Assembly: GCA_964486055.1 (NCBI GenBank)
Contig: CAZALE010000003.1
Location: 240,326-304,325, forward strand
From: J014 sp964486055
Lineage (GTDB): Bacteria > Acidobacteriota > Blastocatellia > Pyrinomonadales > Pyrinomonadaceae
Length of the DNA stretch: 64,000 bases
Reading direction: 5' to 3'
A model generated the notes under the pieces. The model was given only the letters and a program-made list of their open reading frames with translations, had not been told where the DNA came from and did not search any database. The position numbers and the translations under genes were made by a program. This document shows positions 52,180 through 61,381 of the stretch, one piece after another (the first letter of the stretch is position 1; every line of letters begins with the position of its first letter).

Positions 52180-54728
52180 TTCTCTACTAAAGACTCTTGC
52201 TTAGTTTCACTGGGTAAATCTAAAGAAGCTTCAGTTTTAGATTGATCCCCATCACGTAGAACGGTCGATGCCTGATAAGACTCACTCTGAAAGGCCGCAT
52301 TCAAAACTTCATCTATTCTTTCGACCAACACGAATTCAAGGCTTTTCCTGACGTCGTCTGGTACCTCGTCAAGATCGGCTTCATTTCTCTTTGGCAGTAT
52401 TATTCGTTTGATGCCAGCCCGGTGAGCTGCTAGGACTTTTTCTTTTATGCCGCCTACTGGAAACACAAAGCCAGACAGAGTTATCTCTCCCGTCATCGCT
52501 GTATCGCTCCTGACTCGCTTACCGGTGTATAAGGAGGCAAGAGCAGCGGCCATTGTAACTCCTGCGCTAGGACCGTCTTTAGGTATCGCACCAGCTGGCA
52601 CATGAAGATGAACACCGTTCTGCTTGATTATCTCAGGATCGATACCAAATTCCCTCGCATGTGACCACAGATAACTTCTAGCAGCCTGAGCGGATTCTTT
52701 CATGACTTCACCAAGATGACCAGTCAATGTCAAACCAGTCCCGCCCGGTAGGAGCGTGGCCTCGACGAAAAGTATCTCGCCACCCATTTCTGTCCAAGCC
52801 ATCCCTGTGGCAACTCCTACGGGTAATTCTTTTCTAGCCTCTTCTGGATAAAAACGTGGAGAGCCCAGTAATTCCCTTACCTTTTCGACATCAATTATTT
52901 GTTTTTCAGCTTCCCCTTGGGCTACTTTCAGTGCGACCTTACGAGCTATTGACGCTATCTCCCTTTCTAGCTGTCTTACGCCAGCTTCCCGCGTATAAGA
53001 AGATATGATCAGCCGTAGGGCATCATCAGTTATCTCGATTTGCTCTGTTGATAATCCATTTTCTCTAATTTGCCTTGGAATCAAATATTTCTTTGCAATG
53101 TTGAGTTTTTCAGCATCAGAGTAACCACTAAGATGTATTATCTCCATTCTATCCCTCAATGGCATCGGTATTGGCGCTAATTGATTTGCAGTAGCTATGA
53201 AAAAAACTTTGGATAAATCAAAAGGCAAATTAATATAATTGTCCCTGAAAGAATAATTTTGAGCTGGATCCAAAATCTCCAATAGGGCAGAGGCTGGGTC
53301 ACCTCTGAAATCCATTCCGAGTTTGTCAACTTCATCTAACATTAAAACCGGATTGTTATAACCACATCGGCGAAGGGCTTGTATTATTCTACCCGGCATG
53401 GCTCCTACATAAGTTCTTCTGTGCCCTCGTAGCTCTGCTTCATCTCTCATCCCACCCAGAGATATTCTCTCGAATTTTCTACCTAAGGCTCTGGCTATCG
53501 ACATCCCTAAGGAAGTCTTACCGACACCTGGAGGGCCAACAAAGCAAAGTATTGGACTTTTTGAATCTGGTCTTAACTTCACAACCGCTAAAAATTCAAG
53601 GATTCTCTCCTTAACATCCTCTAGTCCATAATGATCTTCGTCTAAAATGCGTCTTGCTTCTTCCAAATCTAGCTTATCTTCTGTGGATTTATTCCATGGT
53701 AATTCCAGCAAGTACTCCAAGTAAGTTCTTATCACATGATAATCAGGAGAAACATGAGGTAACCGCTCCATTCGTCGCAATTCTCTTTCAGCCTCTACTC
53801 GTACCTCCTCCGGCAAATTTGCCGACTCAAGCCTCTCACGTAATTGTTTTATTTCTGCTTTCTCCCCGCTCTCATCATCTTCACCTAATTCCTTTTGAAT
53901 CGCTTTTAGCTGTTGGCGCAAAAAGTACTCTCTTTGCGCCTTGTCTATTTCGCTCTGAGCCTCTGAAGCAATCTTTGAACGAATTTGCAATATCTCAACT
54001 TCTCTAGCGATAGCTCCATGAGCTACCATCAGTAAATCATCTACTGTTTCAGCCTCTAGCATTCTTTGTTCGCGCTCTACTCCAAGATCTAAAACAGTGG
54101 CTAAGAAGTAGGCAAGTTGAACCTGATCGGGCGCATTTATCACTGCCATTCGCACCTCCGGTGGAACGTTTGGTAACATTGCCAAGGCTTTCTGAATCAG
54201 ACTTTGAATGTTTCTCTTTAAGGCTTCTACTTCCTCAGGATCACGCACGTAAGGTTCTGGTAGCACTTCAACGATTCCTTTAAGAAAAGGCTCTTCCTGA
54301 ATCCACTCAACTATGCGCACTCGATCTATGCCTTGCACTATCAACTGCATTGTTTCATCCGTGCGCACCATGCGTTTTATGTTTATCAGCGTTCCAACTT
54401 CATATAAGTCTGAGGGATTCGCATCGCGCCCGCTTGAATCTGCATTTTTTACGGTGACGCCTACGAGCAATTTTTCTTCAGTAGCTAGTGCGTGCTCAAC
54501 TGCCGCCAATGATCGTCTGCGCCCGACAGTCAGAGGTACGACAGTTCCGGGAAATAAGGTTGTCTTTTGCAATGGTAATATCGCCACTTCAAGGCGCTTG
54601 CCAGCTGGTGTCTTCTCAGTTGGCTCATCCTTCATTTCACCCATTATGAAACCCGCTGCAGTTACTTCTTGAGAAGAAATCTCTTCAACTGGATTTTCAC
54701 CATTCTGTCCAAAAAAACTCTCAATCAT
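52176..54728 (-). CDS. lon: ATP-dependent protease Lon
   Basis: 850 aa, full-length LonA. An N-terminal substrate-binding domain (residues ~45-245) and coiled helices precede the AAA+ domain with GPPGVGKTSLG near residue 400 and MLDEVDKLG. The C-terminal protease has the Ser-Lys dyad: KDGPSAGVT near 721 and GGIKEKVLAAH near 763. Degrades misfolded and regulatory proteins. Downstream of hsp20 with a 4-base overlap, an arrangement consistent with heat-stress co-expression. Confidence 0.96.
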   Translation of the reverse strand: MIESFFGQNGENPVEEISSQEVTAAGFIMGEMKDEPTEKTPAGKRLEVAILPLQKTTLFPGTVVPLTVGRRRSLAAVEHALATEEKLLVGVTVKNADSSGRDANPSDLYEVGTLINIKRMVRTDETMQLIVQGIDRVRIVEWIQEEPFLKGIVEVLPEPYVRDPEEVEALKRNIQSLIQKALAMLPNVPPEVRMAVINAPDQVQLAYFLATVLDLGVEREQRMLEAETVDDLLMVAHGAIAREVEILQIRSKIASEAQSEIDKAQREYFLRQQLKAIQKELGEDDESGEKAEIKQLRERLESANLPEEVRVEAERELRRMERLPHVSPDYHVIRTYLEYLLELPWNKSTEDKLDLEEARRILDEDHYGLEDVKERILEFLAVVKLRPDSKSPILCFVGPPGVGKTSLGMSIARALGRKFERISLGGMRDEAELRGHRRTYVGAMPGRIIQALRRCGYNNPVLMLDEVDKLGMDFRGDPASALLEILDPAQNYSFRDNYINLPFDLSKVFFIATANQLAPIPMPLRDRMEIIHLSGYSDAEKLNIAKKYLIPRQIRENGLSTEQIEITDDALRLIISSYTREAGVRQLEREIASIARKVALKVAQGEAEKQIIDVEKVRELLGSPRFYPEEARKELPVGVATGMAWTEMGGEILFVEATLLPGGTGLTLTGHLGEVMKESAQAARSYLWSHAREFGIDPEIIKQNGVHLHVPAGAIPKDGPSAGVTMAAALASLYTGKRVRSDTAMTGEITLSGFVFPVGGIKEKVLAAHRAGIKRIILPKRNEADLDEVPDDVRKSLEFVLVERIDEVLNAAFQSESYQASTVLRDGDQSKTEASLDLPSETKQESLVEK

Positions 54729-55129
54729 ACAACCCTCTTTTTCAGGTAAATGTACAAAAGGCCATCGGCATACTTGTGTTCAACATTGCTGGTATCGATC
54801 TTTTCTGGAAATGACAAGGTTTTTTCAAAACGACTGTAGATAATTTCCATTTGTCTATAGGTAATGCCTGCTTTACAAGTCCGATCTCTTCTAATTCCAC
54901 TGATATGAAGTACATTTTCGTGTATCTCAAATTTAATGTCTTCAATAGACACGCCTGCTAGTTCTACCTTGACAATCCAGCCATCGGGAACTTCATAGAC
55001 ATCTGCTGCTGGATACCAGAGCTTGTGAGACGGACGAGTTTCCTTCGGCAAACGAAACATTGAATAGAATATGTTTTCTTTTTCGATCATCTTAAAATTA
55101 TTGAAACTACTCCGCTGAAATCTGCTCAA
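54725..55129 (-). CDS. Small heat shock protein (Hsp20/alpha-crystallin)
   Basis: 134 aa from TTG at 55127-55129, or 121 aa from ATG at 55088-55090. The alpha-crystallin domain covers about residues 40-130: PAADVYEVPDGWIVKVELAGV, FEIHENVLHISGIRR, and the C-terminal YADGLLYIYLKK in place of the usual ADGVLxI(x)LPK. ATP-independent holdase. TTG directly follows the upstream CBS gene's TAG, and it overlaps lon, so the three genes are one transcript. Confidence 0.88.
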   Translation of the reverse strand: MSRFQRSSFNNFKMIEKENIFYSMFRLPKETRPSHKLWYPAADVYEVPDGWIVKVELAGVSIEDIKFEIHENVLHISGIRRDRTCKAGITYRQMEIIYSRFEKTLSFPEKIDTSNVEHKYADGLLYIYLKKRVV

Positions 55130-55585
55130 CTAATTTTTCTTCCAGAAACTTTTCCCACTGGAAATCTCCTCAAGCATCTCAGCCACTTCTAGTTCGTCTT
55201 CATTTTCCAAAGCAATATCAGCCATCGAAATCATGCCCACCAAGTTACCAGCAGAATCTACTACGGGCAATCTTCTTACTTGATTTTCACCCATGGTCTT
55301 TATTGCATCAAAAACGAATTCATCCTCCTGAACTACGATAACCGGTTTACTCATCACCTCTGCTACCTGTGTCTTTAGATCGAGCCCTTGTGCTAAAGCC
55401 CTAATTACTATATCCCTATCTGTTATTATTCCGAGAACCCTCTTATCCTGAGTTACGGGAAGAGCACCTATGTCATTATCTCTCATCAAACTGGCCGCCA
55501 CCTGAATCGAGTCCTCTGCTCCTATGGTTACCACGCTCTTGCTCATTATATCCCTACACCTGCGCCTCTCATGCTTTCTCATCAT
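55130..55585 (-). CDS. Tandem CBS-domain protein
   Basis: 151 aa from the ATG at 55583-55585, which has GAGGGAG nearby. Two CBS motifs: DIMSKSVVTIGAEDSIQVAA..GIITDRDIVIRA and VMSKPVIVVQEDE..MISMADIAL. Such pairs bind adenosine nucleotides and act as energy sensors. First gene of the CBS-hsp20-lon operon; no fused catalytic domain. Confidence 0.87.
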   Translation of the reverse strand: MMRKHERRRCRDIMSKSVVTIGAEDSIQVAASLMRDNDIGALPVTQDKRVLGIITDRDIVIRALAQGLDLKTQVAEVMSKPVIVVQEDEFVFDAIKTMGENQVRRLPVVDSAGNLVGMISMADIALENEDELEVAEMLEEISSGKSFWKKN

Positions 55586-55663
55586 TCTGAAACTCCCTCG
55601 CTCTAAATGCCTATTTTCTTTCAAAACAACAGATTAAACAAGTCAGATCCCAGAGAATTTTAT

Positions 55664-55675
55664 TTGCTTCAGCAA
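55664..55675. promoter_or_regulatory. 12-bp palindrome between the CBS and Rieske genes
   Basis: TTGCTTCAGCAA consists of TTGCT and AGCAA around two bases. It sits in the 116-base divergent interval that must hold the promoters of the stress operon and the Rieske gene. It is not a CIRCE element. Possible operator, unproven. Confidence 0.25.
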
Positions 55676-55701
55676 CTACAGATTTTCTAAACTTTATCTT
55701 T

Positions 55702-56049
55702 ATGGGTAAATGCAAGAATAACCCTAGAAAACCTAAAAGAGCACAGAAACTGCTGACAATTGCTAAAAAAGATGCAATCCCTGTCGGACGTGGGGCTACA
55801 GTTCAATTAAATGACGGTAGTGAAGTGGCTATCTTCAATGTGGATGGAAATTTTTATGCGATCGAAAACTTTTGCCCTCATAAAGGCATGCCATTGGCTG
55901 ATTCCTATCTTCACGACACGATAGTCGAATGCAATTGGCACGGATGGCTATTTGACTTACGCTCAGGCAGATGCCTGACCAAACCTAAATGCTCCTTGGA
56001 AACCTACGAAGTTATAATTGAAAACGATTGGATAAAAATTCTGATTTGA
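55702..56049 (+). CDS. Rieske [2Fe-2S] ferredoxin (NirD-like)
   Basis: 115 aa. The cluster ligands are in the two classical boxes CPHKGMPLA and CNWHGWLFD, i.e. Cys-X-His and Cys-X2-His about 18 residues apart. A single-domain Rieske protein of this size acts as an electron carrier for an oxygenase or reductase, or as the NirD-type subunit. No partner enzyme is adjacent. Confidence 0.88.
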   Translation: MGKCKNNPRKPKRAQKLLTIAKKDAIPVGRGATVQLNDGSEVAIFNVDGNFYAIENFCPHKGMPLADSYLHDTIVECNWHGWLFDLRSGRCLTKPKCSLETYEVIIENDWIKILI

Positions 56050-56052
56050 AAA

Positions 56053-56973
56053 CTAGTAGAGACTCGGACTGCCCTTTGGTCTGGTGTTCCAGCGCTTGTG
56101 AATCCAAAGCCATTGATCAGGGTAAGAACGCGCGTATTCCTCTATTTTTTCAGTTATCTTTTGGGTCAAATCGATAATTGCCTCTTCAGGGCTATGTGCA
56201 ACATTAGACCGAACCTCAGGCTCAATGTAAACCACATACTTACGCTTGGCCTCATCCCATATCACGAAGGCTGGTAACAAAGCCGCATTAGTTTTCAATG
56301 CTAATTTTGCCGGAGCCGTCGTGGTGCAAGCTGGAATCCCAAAAAAATCTACAAACACCCCCTCCTTCTCTTGAACGTTTAAATCAACTAAAATTCCTAA
56401 TATGTCCCCATCTTGCAAGACTCGGAACATCTTTCGTGCTGACTGTTTCTTATCAAGCGTCACGGCACCAAAACGAGTTCGGCATTTATCAACATACCCC
56501 TCGATCAGAGGATTATCAATTCTTCTAACTACTATGTTTATTGAATAACCAAACAAACTTGGTAGAAAACTGCAGATCTCCCATCCGCCGAAATGCCCGG
56601 TGAAAAACAAAATACCTCGCCCATTAAGACGAGCATGATAAAAATGCTCTTTACCAATTATCTCGATCCATTTTGAAGCCTCGTCCAGGGTTATCTTGCT
56701 CAAGTGTGATACCAATCCTAATTGCCTTCCTAAGGACTTGAATACACCTTTGACTATCTTTTCTTTCTCTGATTGCCTTACTTCAGGAAGAGCAACTTCT
56801 AGGTTGCGAAAGGCAGTTTTCCTTAACCTAGGAAAAATGTAGTAACAAAGCTCACCGAGAAACTCACCGATTCTGAATGATATTGAAAGCGGGAAAATGC
56901 TGATTAATCCCAGAACTACTCTAAAAACAAAATACTCTAAATAGCTTCTGACTTTACCATGCTTGCTTGCCAT
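56053..56973 (-). CDS. Lipid A biosynthesis acyltransferase (LpxL/HtrB family)
   Basis: 306-aa membrane-bound acyltransferase adding a secondary fatty acid to lipid A precursors. The HX4E motif is present as GHFGGWEI near residue 126, and the sequence shows an N-terminal membrane segment and the typical ending YPDQWLWIHKRW. It confirms a lipid A-containing outer membrane. Nine bases downstream of mqnE. Confidence 0.88.
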   Translation of the reverse strand: MASKHGKVRSYLEYFVFRVVLGLISIFPLSISFRIGEFLGELCYYIFPRLRKTAFRNLEVALPEVRQSEKEKIVKGVFKSLGRQLGLVSHLSKITLDEASKWIEIIGKEHFYHARLNGRGILFFTGHFGGWEICSFLPSLFGYSINIVVRRIDNPLIEGYVDKCRTRFGAVTLDKKQSARKMFRVLQDGDILGILVDLNVQEKEGVFVDFFGIPACTTTAPAKLALKTNAALLPAFVIWDEAKRKYVVYIEPEVRSNVAHSPEEAIIDLTQKITEKIEEYARSYPDQWLWIHKRWNTRPKGSPSLY

Positions 56974-56981
56974 TAAAATTC

Positions 56982-58085
56982 TTAAGTTTTTGCTATTTCG
57001 ATTCGTCTATAAAGCGTATCTCGCTCTACGGCTTCAAACCCAGCGTTTTCAATCAACTTTATCAGCTCCTGCTTACTCATTCTCACCTGGCCATTCTCGA
57101 CCGAATAACTCTGTGTCAACTCGCTGCCTTCAGTGATAGTCCCGTCTAAATCGTTTGCACCGAAATGCAAAGCCACCTGAGCCAGATTCTTACCTAACAT
57201 GACCCAGTAGGCTTTTATGTGCTCAAAATTATCAAGCATAAGTCGAGAAACGGCTATTGTTTTCAAACTATCTACTCCGTCAGGTCCCGGCAGATGAGAT
57301 AACGCTGTCCCTGGCGGATAAAAAGCCAAAGGTATGAAGCACTGAAAGCCACCTGTCTCATCTTGCTGATTGCGGAGTCTTATCAAGTGATCTACACGAT
57401 CCTCTATGCTCTCTAAATGCCCATAGAGCATCGTCGCATTAGTCTTTATACCCGCTCTATGGCATTTCCCGGCAAGCTCCAACCATCTTTCTGCACTGCA
57501 CTTGTGATTGCAGATACGCGAGCGAGTCGGTTCAGCAAATATCTCTGCGCCACCACCAGGACATGAGTCAACCCCGGCTTGCTTCAGCCTTTCTATAAGC
57601 TCTTCATCAGATATCTTGTAAAATCGAGCCATGAAGTCAAGCTCAACCATCGTCAGAGCCTTTAAATGCAGATCTGGAAACTCCCTTTTAATCGACGAGA
57701 AAAGATCTATGTAATAGGAAAATGGCAGCTTTGTATTTAGCCCGCCAACGATATGTAGCTCTGTAGCTCCCTCAGCTACAGCCTTTCTTGCAATTTCTAA
57801 ACCTTCCTCTATCGTGTGCGTGTAGGCATCAGGCTGACGCGCTCGCCGATAAAAACCGCAAAATTTACAATCTGCAACGCATATATTAGTGTAGTTAAAG
57901 TGTCGATTTACATTAAAATATGTAGCCAATCCGTGCTTTTTACGTCGTACATAGTCTGCTAATTTTCCGAGGGCATTCAAATCTTGAGTCTTGAAAAGCG
58001 CTACACCATCATCGAAAGTGAGCCTTTCAGCCCTCTCAATCTTCTCGGCTATCTTGTTCAAATTCTCATCAAAAGATAACTTCAT
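56982..58085 (-). CDS. mqnE: Aminodeoxyfutalosine synthase
   Basis: 367-aa radical SAM enzyme joining SAM-derived adenosyl to the chorismate-derived enolpyruvate to make 6-amino-6-deoxyfutalosine, an early step of the futalosine menaquinone pathway. The cluster motif CVADCKFCGFYRR is near residue 70, followed by ATELHIVGGLNTKLPFSYY and FGANDLDGTI. Sits between mqnP and the acyltransferase gene, all on the minus strand with short gaps. Confidence 0.93.
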   Translation of the reverse strand: MKLSFDENLNKIAEKIERAERLTFDDGVALFKTQDLNALGKLADYVRRKKHGLATYFNVNRHFNYTNICVADCKFCGFYRRARQPDAYTHTIEEGLEIARKAVAEGATELHIVGGLNTKLPFSYYIDLFSSIKREFPDLHLKALTMVELDFMARFYKISDEELIERLKQAGVDSCPGGGAEIFAEPTRSRICNHKCSAERWLELAGKCHRAGIKTNATMLYGHLESIEDRVDHLIRLRNQQDETGGFQCFIPLAFYPPGTALSHLPGPDGVDSLKTIAVSRLMLDNFEHIKAYWVMLGKNLAQVALHFGANDLDGTITEGSELTQSYSVENGQVRMSKQELIKLIENAGFEAVERDTLYRRIEIAKT

Positions 58086-58102
58086 AACATAACCATTAAA
58101 AA

Positions 58103-58984
58103 CTAAATTTTAGCAAGAAAAACAGCGCCGCCGAAAGTTATGAGTAAAATGACACTGACAAACGCATTAGTCGTGAAGAAAGCTGCATTCATTCGGCTTA
58201 GATCATCCGGTTTTACGAGCATATGTTGATAAATCAATAAGAAAGCTACTGAAACTACACCTAACAAGGCTAACCATCCTAAATTGGTAACTGCATACAA
58301 CAAAATCAGAGCTACAAAAGATTGCAAATGGAATAATCTGGCTATCCACAACGCTCCTCTAACACCAAAACGCGCTGGAATCGAATATAAACCACGCTTC
58401 CTATCGAATTCAAAATCTTGACAGGCATACATCACATCAAATCCAGCAGTCCACATCATCACCACCAAAGACAGCAATAAAGGCACTTCAGAATCAATCG
58501 TTCCCCTGACAGCTATCCATGAAGCCGTAGGACTTATGGCCAAAGCCCAGCCAAGGAAGAGATGAGAAAAAACCGTGAACCGCTTCATGTAAGAATAACC
58601 AAGTACACTAGCTAAAGCCAGAGGTGACAACATGAAAGTTAAATCATTCAGCTCATAAGCAGCTACCTCAAATAAAATTACAGAGAAAAAGAGAAAAAAC
58701 CATGCAAATCTCAGGCTTAGCTTACCACTAGGAAGTTCGCGATTAGCAGTTCTGGGGTTCTCTGCATCAAATGGCAAGTCTACGATCCGATTAAAAGTCA
58801 TTGCCGCCGACCTAGCGCCGAACATTGCCATAGTTATCCAAAATATCTGCCATAAAGTCGGCATCCCGTTCGCAGCTAATATTGCACCTAAAAATGCAAA
58901 AGGAAGAGCAAATAACGTGTGCTCAAACTTTATCATCCTTAAAGTAGTGAGAAGCTTTCTGAGCATACGCCTCTGTAGAAACAT
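58103..58984 (-). CDS. mqnP: UbiA-type prenyltransferase of the futalosine pathway (MqnP)
   Basis: 293-aa integral-membrane prenyltransferase. The two Asp-rich motifs are present: NRIVDLPFDAENPRTANR near residue 71 and DFEFDRKRGLYSIPARFG near 194. About eight helices. Directly upstream of mqnE (17 bases), so the substrate is more likely 1,4-dihydroxy-6-naphthoate than 4-hydroxybenzoate. Start is ATG at 58982-58984; ATG at 58964-58966 is also possible. Confidence 0.88.
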   Translation of the reverse strand: MFLQRRMLRKLLTTLRMIKFEHTLFALPFAFLGAILAANGMPTLWQIFWITMAMFGARSAAMTFNRIVDLPFDAENPRTANRELPSGKLSLRFAWFFLFFSVILFEVAAYELNDLTFMLSPLALASVLGYSYMKRFTVFSHLFLGWALAISPTASWIAVRGTIDSEVPLLLSLVVMMWTAGFDVMYACQDFEFDRKRGLYSIPARFGVRGALWIARLFHLQSFVALILLYAVTNLGWLALLGVVSVAFLLIYQHMLVKPDDLSRMNAAFFTTNAFVSVILLITFGGAVFLAKI

Positions 58985-58987
58985 CAA

Positions 58988-59350
58988 GCAATAAAAATGC
59001 CACAGATCTAAACTTACTAGATTTACGAAACTCTAATACTCAACAAAACTTAACTTTTCAAGTACTAATCAGCAAAAATCGCAATTTTTAGAAACGCATT
59101 CACGCTGACAGCTACTCCCAACCCACGTTTCCCCTTCTCTGAATTTTCGCCTTTTACCTCTTGATTTTTTTCGTTCATTATTCTGCAAACTGCAAATATG
59201 ACTTGCAAGTTGCCTCTTATAATTAAAAAATGCAAAGGCGGAATTAACTTTCTTGTAGAAACCATCTCTAAAATACAGAGCCACGGGGAAGTAGTTTCGT
59301 AAACAATATAAGCTCAATCTATCTCGATAATAAGCCAAAAAAACTAGATT
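58988..59350. other. Gene-free stretch
   Basis: AT-rich DNA without a credible gene. Short minus-strand frames here have no family resemblance or RBS. The only structure I see is AAAAAT-CGC-AATTTTT near 59075-59090. Confidence 0.5.
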
Positions 59351-59832
59351 TCAGATAACCAAGAACTCAGAAGGATTAGAAGACGTCGCTTGCTCGATCT
59401 CTGTGCTTATTCCCCATTGTTGCGAAACAATCGGAATGTTGGTAGTCGGTGGCGGATTTGGATTAGAAATGGTGTACTGAGTTGAAGGACGAATGAAATA
59501 AGCTCCATTTCGCCAAACTGCTAGATCTGCTTTATTGTCAGAATCGTAATATCCAGGGGTTATAAAATCAGAAGTTTTACTGTAACCAATGTTTTCAGCA
59601 TTAGCTCCCGATGAAGGCGTTCCATTAGCTCTTGTCCTCCAAAAACGTGCATCATTTGGACTAGTTCCTTTAGGGTTCACAATAGCAAAGGATGTTCTTC
59701 CTGTACCATAAAAGTCAAAGCAAGTCTTGCTGGTAACACCAGCAGCGTCAATTGTCAAAGTAGCCCCATTACAGTTCCTGTGTCATCAAAGGGTCCAGAT
59801 TGATCAATACAACGCGTAGTCTGACAATACTT
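59351..59832 (-). pseudogene. Remnant of an FG-GAP/VCBS-repeat surface protein
   Basis: The frame ending at 59351 encodes about 140 residues with FG-GAP-like units (FDFYGTGRTSFAIVNPKG, YYDSDNKADLAVWRNGAYF). No proper start: upstream the same frame has CNGATLTIDAAG, then a stop. In a shifted frame the sequence continues as CIDQSGPFDDTGTV back to a TAA at 59833-59835. So the coding sequence is frameshifted near 59775 and truncated. Intact relatives would be secreted adhesin-like proteins. Confidence 0.65.
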
Positions 59833-60013
59833 TTACTGATTTACCCGATTAAGTTAGATTTCGCTTTACTTGACGAGTTAAGTTATCATCATGCCCGTCG
59901 ATTGTCTCTTATTTTGCAAGCTATAGACAAACCACCTAACCAAGTAATTCGGTGTTATTCACAGTAACAAATTTAAAGTAAATATTCAGAGTAAAGGATT
60001 AAAAATTTTTCGC

Positions 60014-60043
60014 TTGACAAAAGTAAGCAGACCTAACTAAAAT
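60014..60043 (+). promoter_or_regulatory. Sigma70-type promoter of the protoglobin gene
   Basis: TTGACA (60014-60019), an 18-base spacer, then TAAAAT (60038-60043). A GGAGGTG RBS is just before the ATG at 60077. This interval (59833-60076) contains no gene. An AAAAATTTTT palindrome lies at 60001-60010, overlapping where a repressor might bind. Confidence 0.6.
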
Positions 60044-60076
60044 TATAACAGTAAAAACCATGGAGGTGAGTACGAT

Positions 60077-60643
60077 ATGCGAGGATACGACTATGGAAAG
60101 GTTGCAAAATCACCTGTGAGTTTAGAAGATTTCGAGCTTTTGAAAAAAACTGTTTTATTTACCGAGGAAGATGAAAAATATCTTCGCCTTGCAGGTGAGG
60201 TGTTAAAAGATCAAGTTCAAGAGGTACTTGATGTTTGGTATGGCTTCGTTGGCAGTCATCCGCATCTGGTTCTTTACTTTGGGAAAAATGGTCAGCCGAA
60301 TGCTGAATATCTATCAGCCGTAAGGGAGAGATTTGGCCAATGGATCATGGATCTTTGTAATCGGCCGTACGATCAGGATTGGCTAAATTATCAACACGAG
60401 ATAGCCTTAAGACATCATTCAACGAAGAAAAACAAAATTGATTCAGTAGATGCTGAACCAATTGTTCACTTCCGCTACATGGTTGCATTTATTTATCCTA
60501 TAACAGTGTCCATCAAAAGCTTTCTTGAGAAAAAAGGACATGATACTGAAACTGTGCAAAAGATGCATGATGCTTGGTTCAAAGCAGTCGTTTTAACAGT
60601 GGTTTTGTGGTCATATCCTTATATCAGGGAAGGCGAATTTTAA
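60077..60643 (+). CDS. Protoglobin
   Basis: 188-aa single-domain haem protein of the protoglobin/globin-sensor family, without a fused signalling domain. Recognised by FTEEDEKYLRLAGEVL, FVGSHPHLVLYF, and YQHEIALRHHSTKKN; the proximal haem ligand is probably His113 in the RHH motif, with a K-rich segment after it. Such proteins bind O2, NO or CO. The next gene, 47 bases on, is a MarR-type regulator with a cysteine tail, suggesting joint response to oxygen or nitric oxide. Confidence 0.9.
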   Translation: MRGYDYGKVAKSPVSLEDFELLKKTVLFTEEDEKYLRLAGEVLKDQVQEVLDVWYGFVGSHPHLVLYFGKNGQPNAEYLSAVRERFGQWIMDLCNRPYDQDWLNYQHEIALRHHSTKKNKIDSVDAEPIVHFRYMVAFIYPITVSIKSFLEKKGHDTETVQKMHDAWFKAVVLTVVLWSYPYIREGEF

Positions 60644-60690
60644 TAAGTATTCGAATTGGAGGAGCAGCATTTTTTTGTTAGAATTTTACC

Positions 60691-61302
60691 ATGGAAGATA
60701 AAAGCTCCTTCTTAAATTCTGAAACTCAACAAGCCGAGATCGAACACAAAATCCTTATAGCATTTGAGAAAATCTATCAAATTCTTCGATCCCTTTTTTG
60801 GAAAAAGGCGAAGAAAGTTAAGTTGACGCCTCTTCAAATGCAAATTCTCATCTTTTTAGGAAATCATGATCTTAAAAAATCAGGAGTAGCCAATCTTGCA
60901 AAGGAATTTAATCTTTCAAAACCAACTGTAAGTGAGGCTGTCATTTCCCTGACCAATAAGGGGCTTATAGAAAAGGTTAAGGGCGACTCCGATAATCGTC
61001 GTCACTTCTTCAAGCTAACCGAAGATGGTAGAAGCATAGTCGAAGATGATATAGAGTTTTTCTCCTCTCCTCTCAAAGAAGTTATTAGAGAGATTGGCAA
61101 AAATGAAAAACGTATGCTCTGGCAGATCCTGGCCAAAATGATTTATGCATCTAATCGAAAAGGTTTAATATCAACACAAAGGATGTGCTTCAATTGTAAA
61201 TTTTATGAGCGTCGAAGAGGTAAAGGCTTTTGTCATCTGCTTAACAAGCCTCTCAACCCTGAAAGCATCAGAATAGATTGCCCAGAATTTGTAGAGTCTT
61301 AG
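60691..61302 (+). CDS. MarR-family regulator with C-terminal four-cysteine tail
   Basis: 203 aa. Residues 20-150 are a MarR winged-helix domain (LTPLQMQILIFLG, LAKEFNLSKPTVSEAVISL as the recognition region, then the wing with DNRRHFFKLTEDG). An extra ~40 residues hold Cys166, Cys169, Cys181 and Cys197 (RMCFNCKFY..GFCHLL..DCPEF), a C-x2-C-x11-C-x15-C pattern suited to a zinc or iron-sulfur site. Ordinary MarR proteins lack this tail. Paired with protoglobin, a redox or NO sensor is a reasonable inference. Confidence 0.85.
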   Translation: MEDKSSFLNSETQQAEIEHKILIAFEKIYQILRSLFWKKAKKVKLTPLQMQILIFLGNHDLKKSGVANLAKEFNLSKPTVSEAVISLTNKGLIEKVKGDSDNRRHFFKLTEDGRSIVEDDIEFFSSPLKEVIREIGKNEKRMLWQILAKMIYASNRKGLISTQRMCFNCKFYERRRGKGFCHLLNKPLNPESIRIDCPEFVES

Positions 61303-61381
61303 ATATATTCGATCAAAATCCAACCAAAACTTTCTCTGCAAGAGCTTTTGAATCTTAAAGTGTTACGCGAAAGTACTCGCC

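Noticed and set aside
59065..59338. Two overlapping minus-strand frames (66 and 89 aa)
   Set aside because: No RBS, no family likeness, low-complexity charged sequence.
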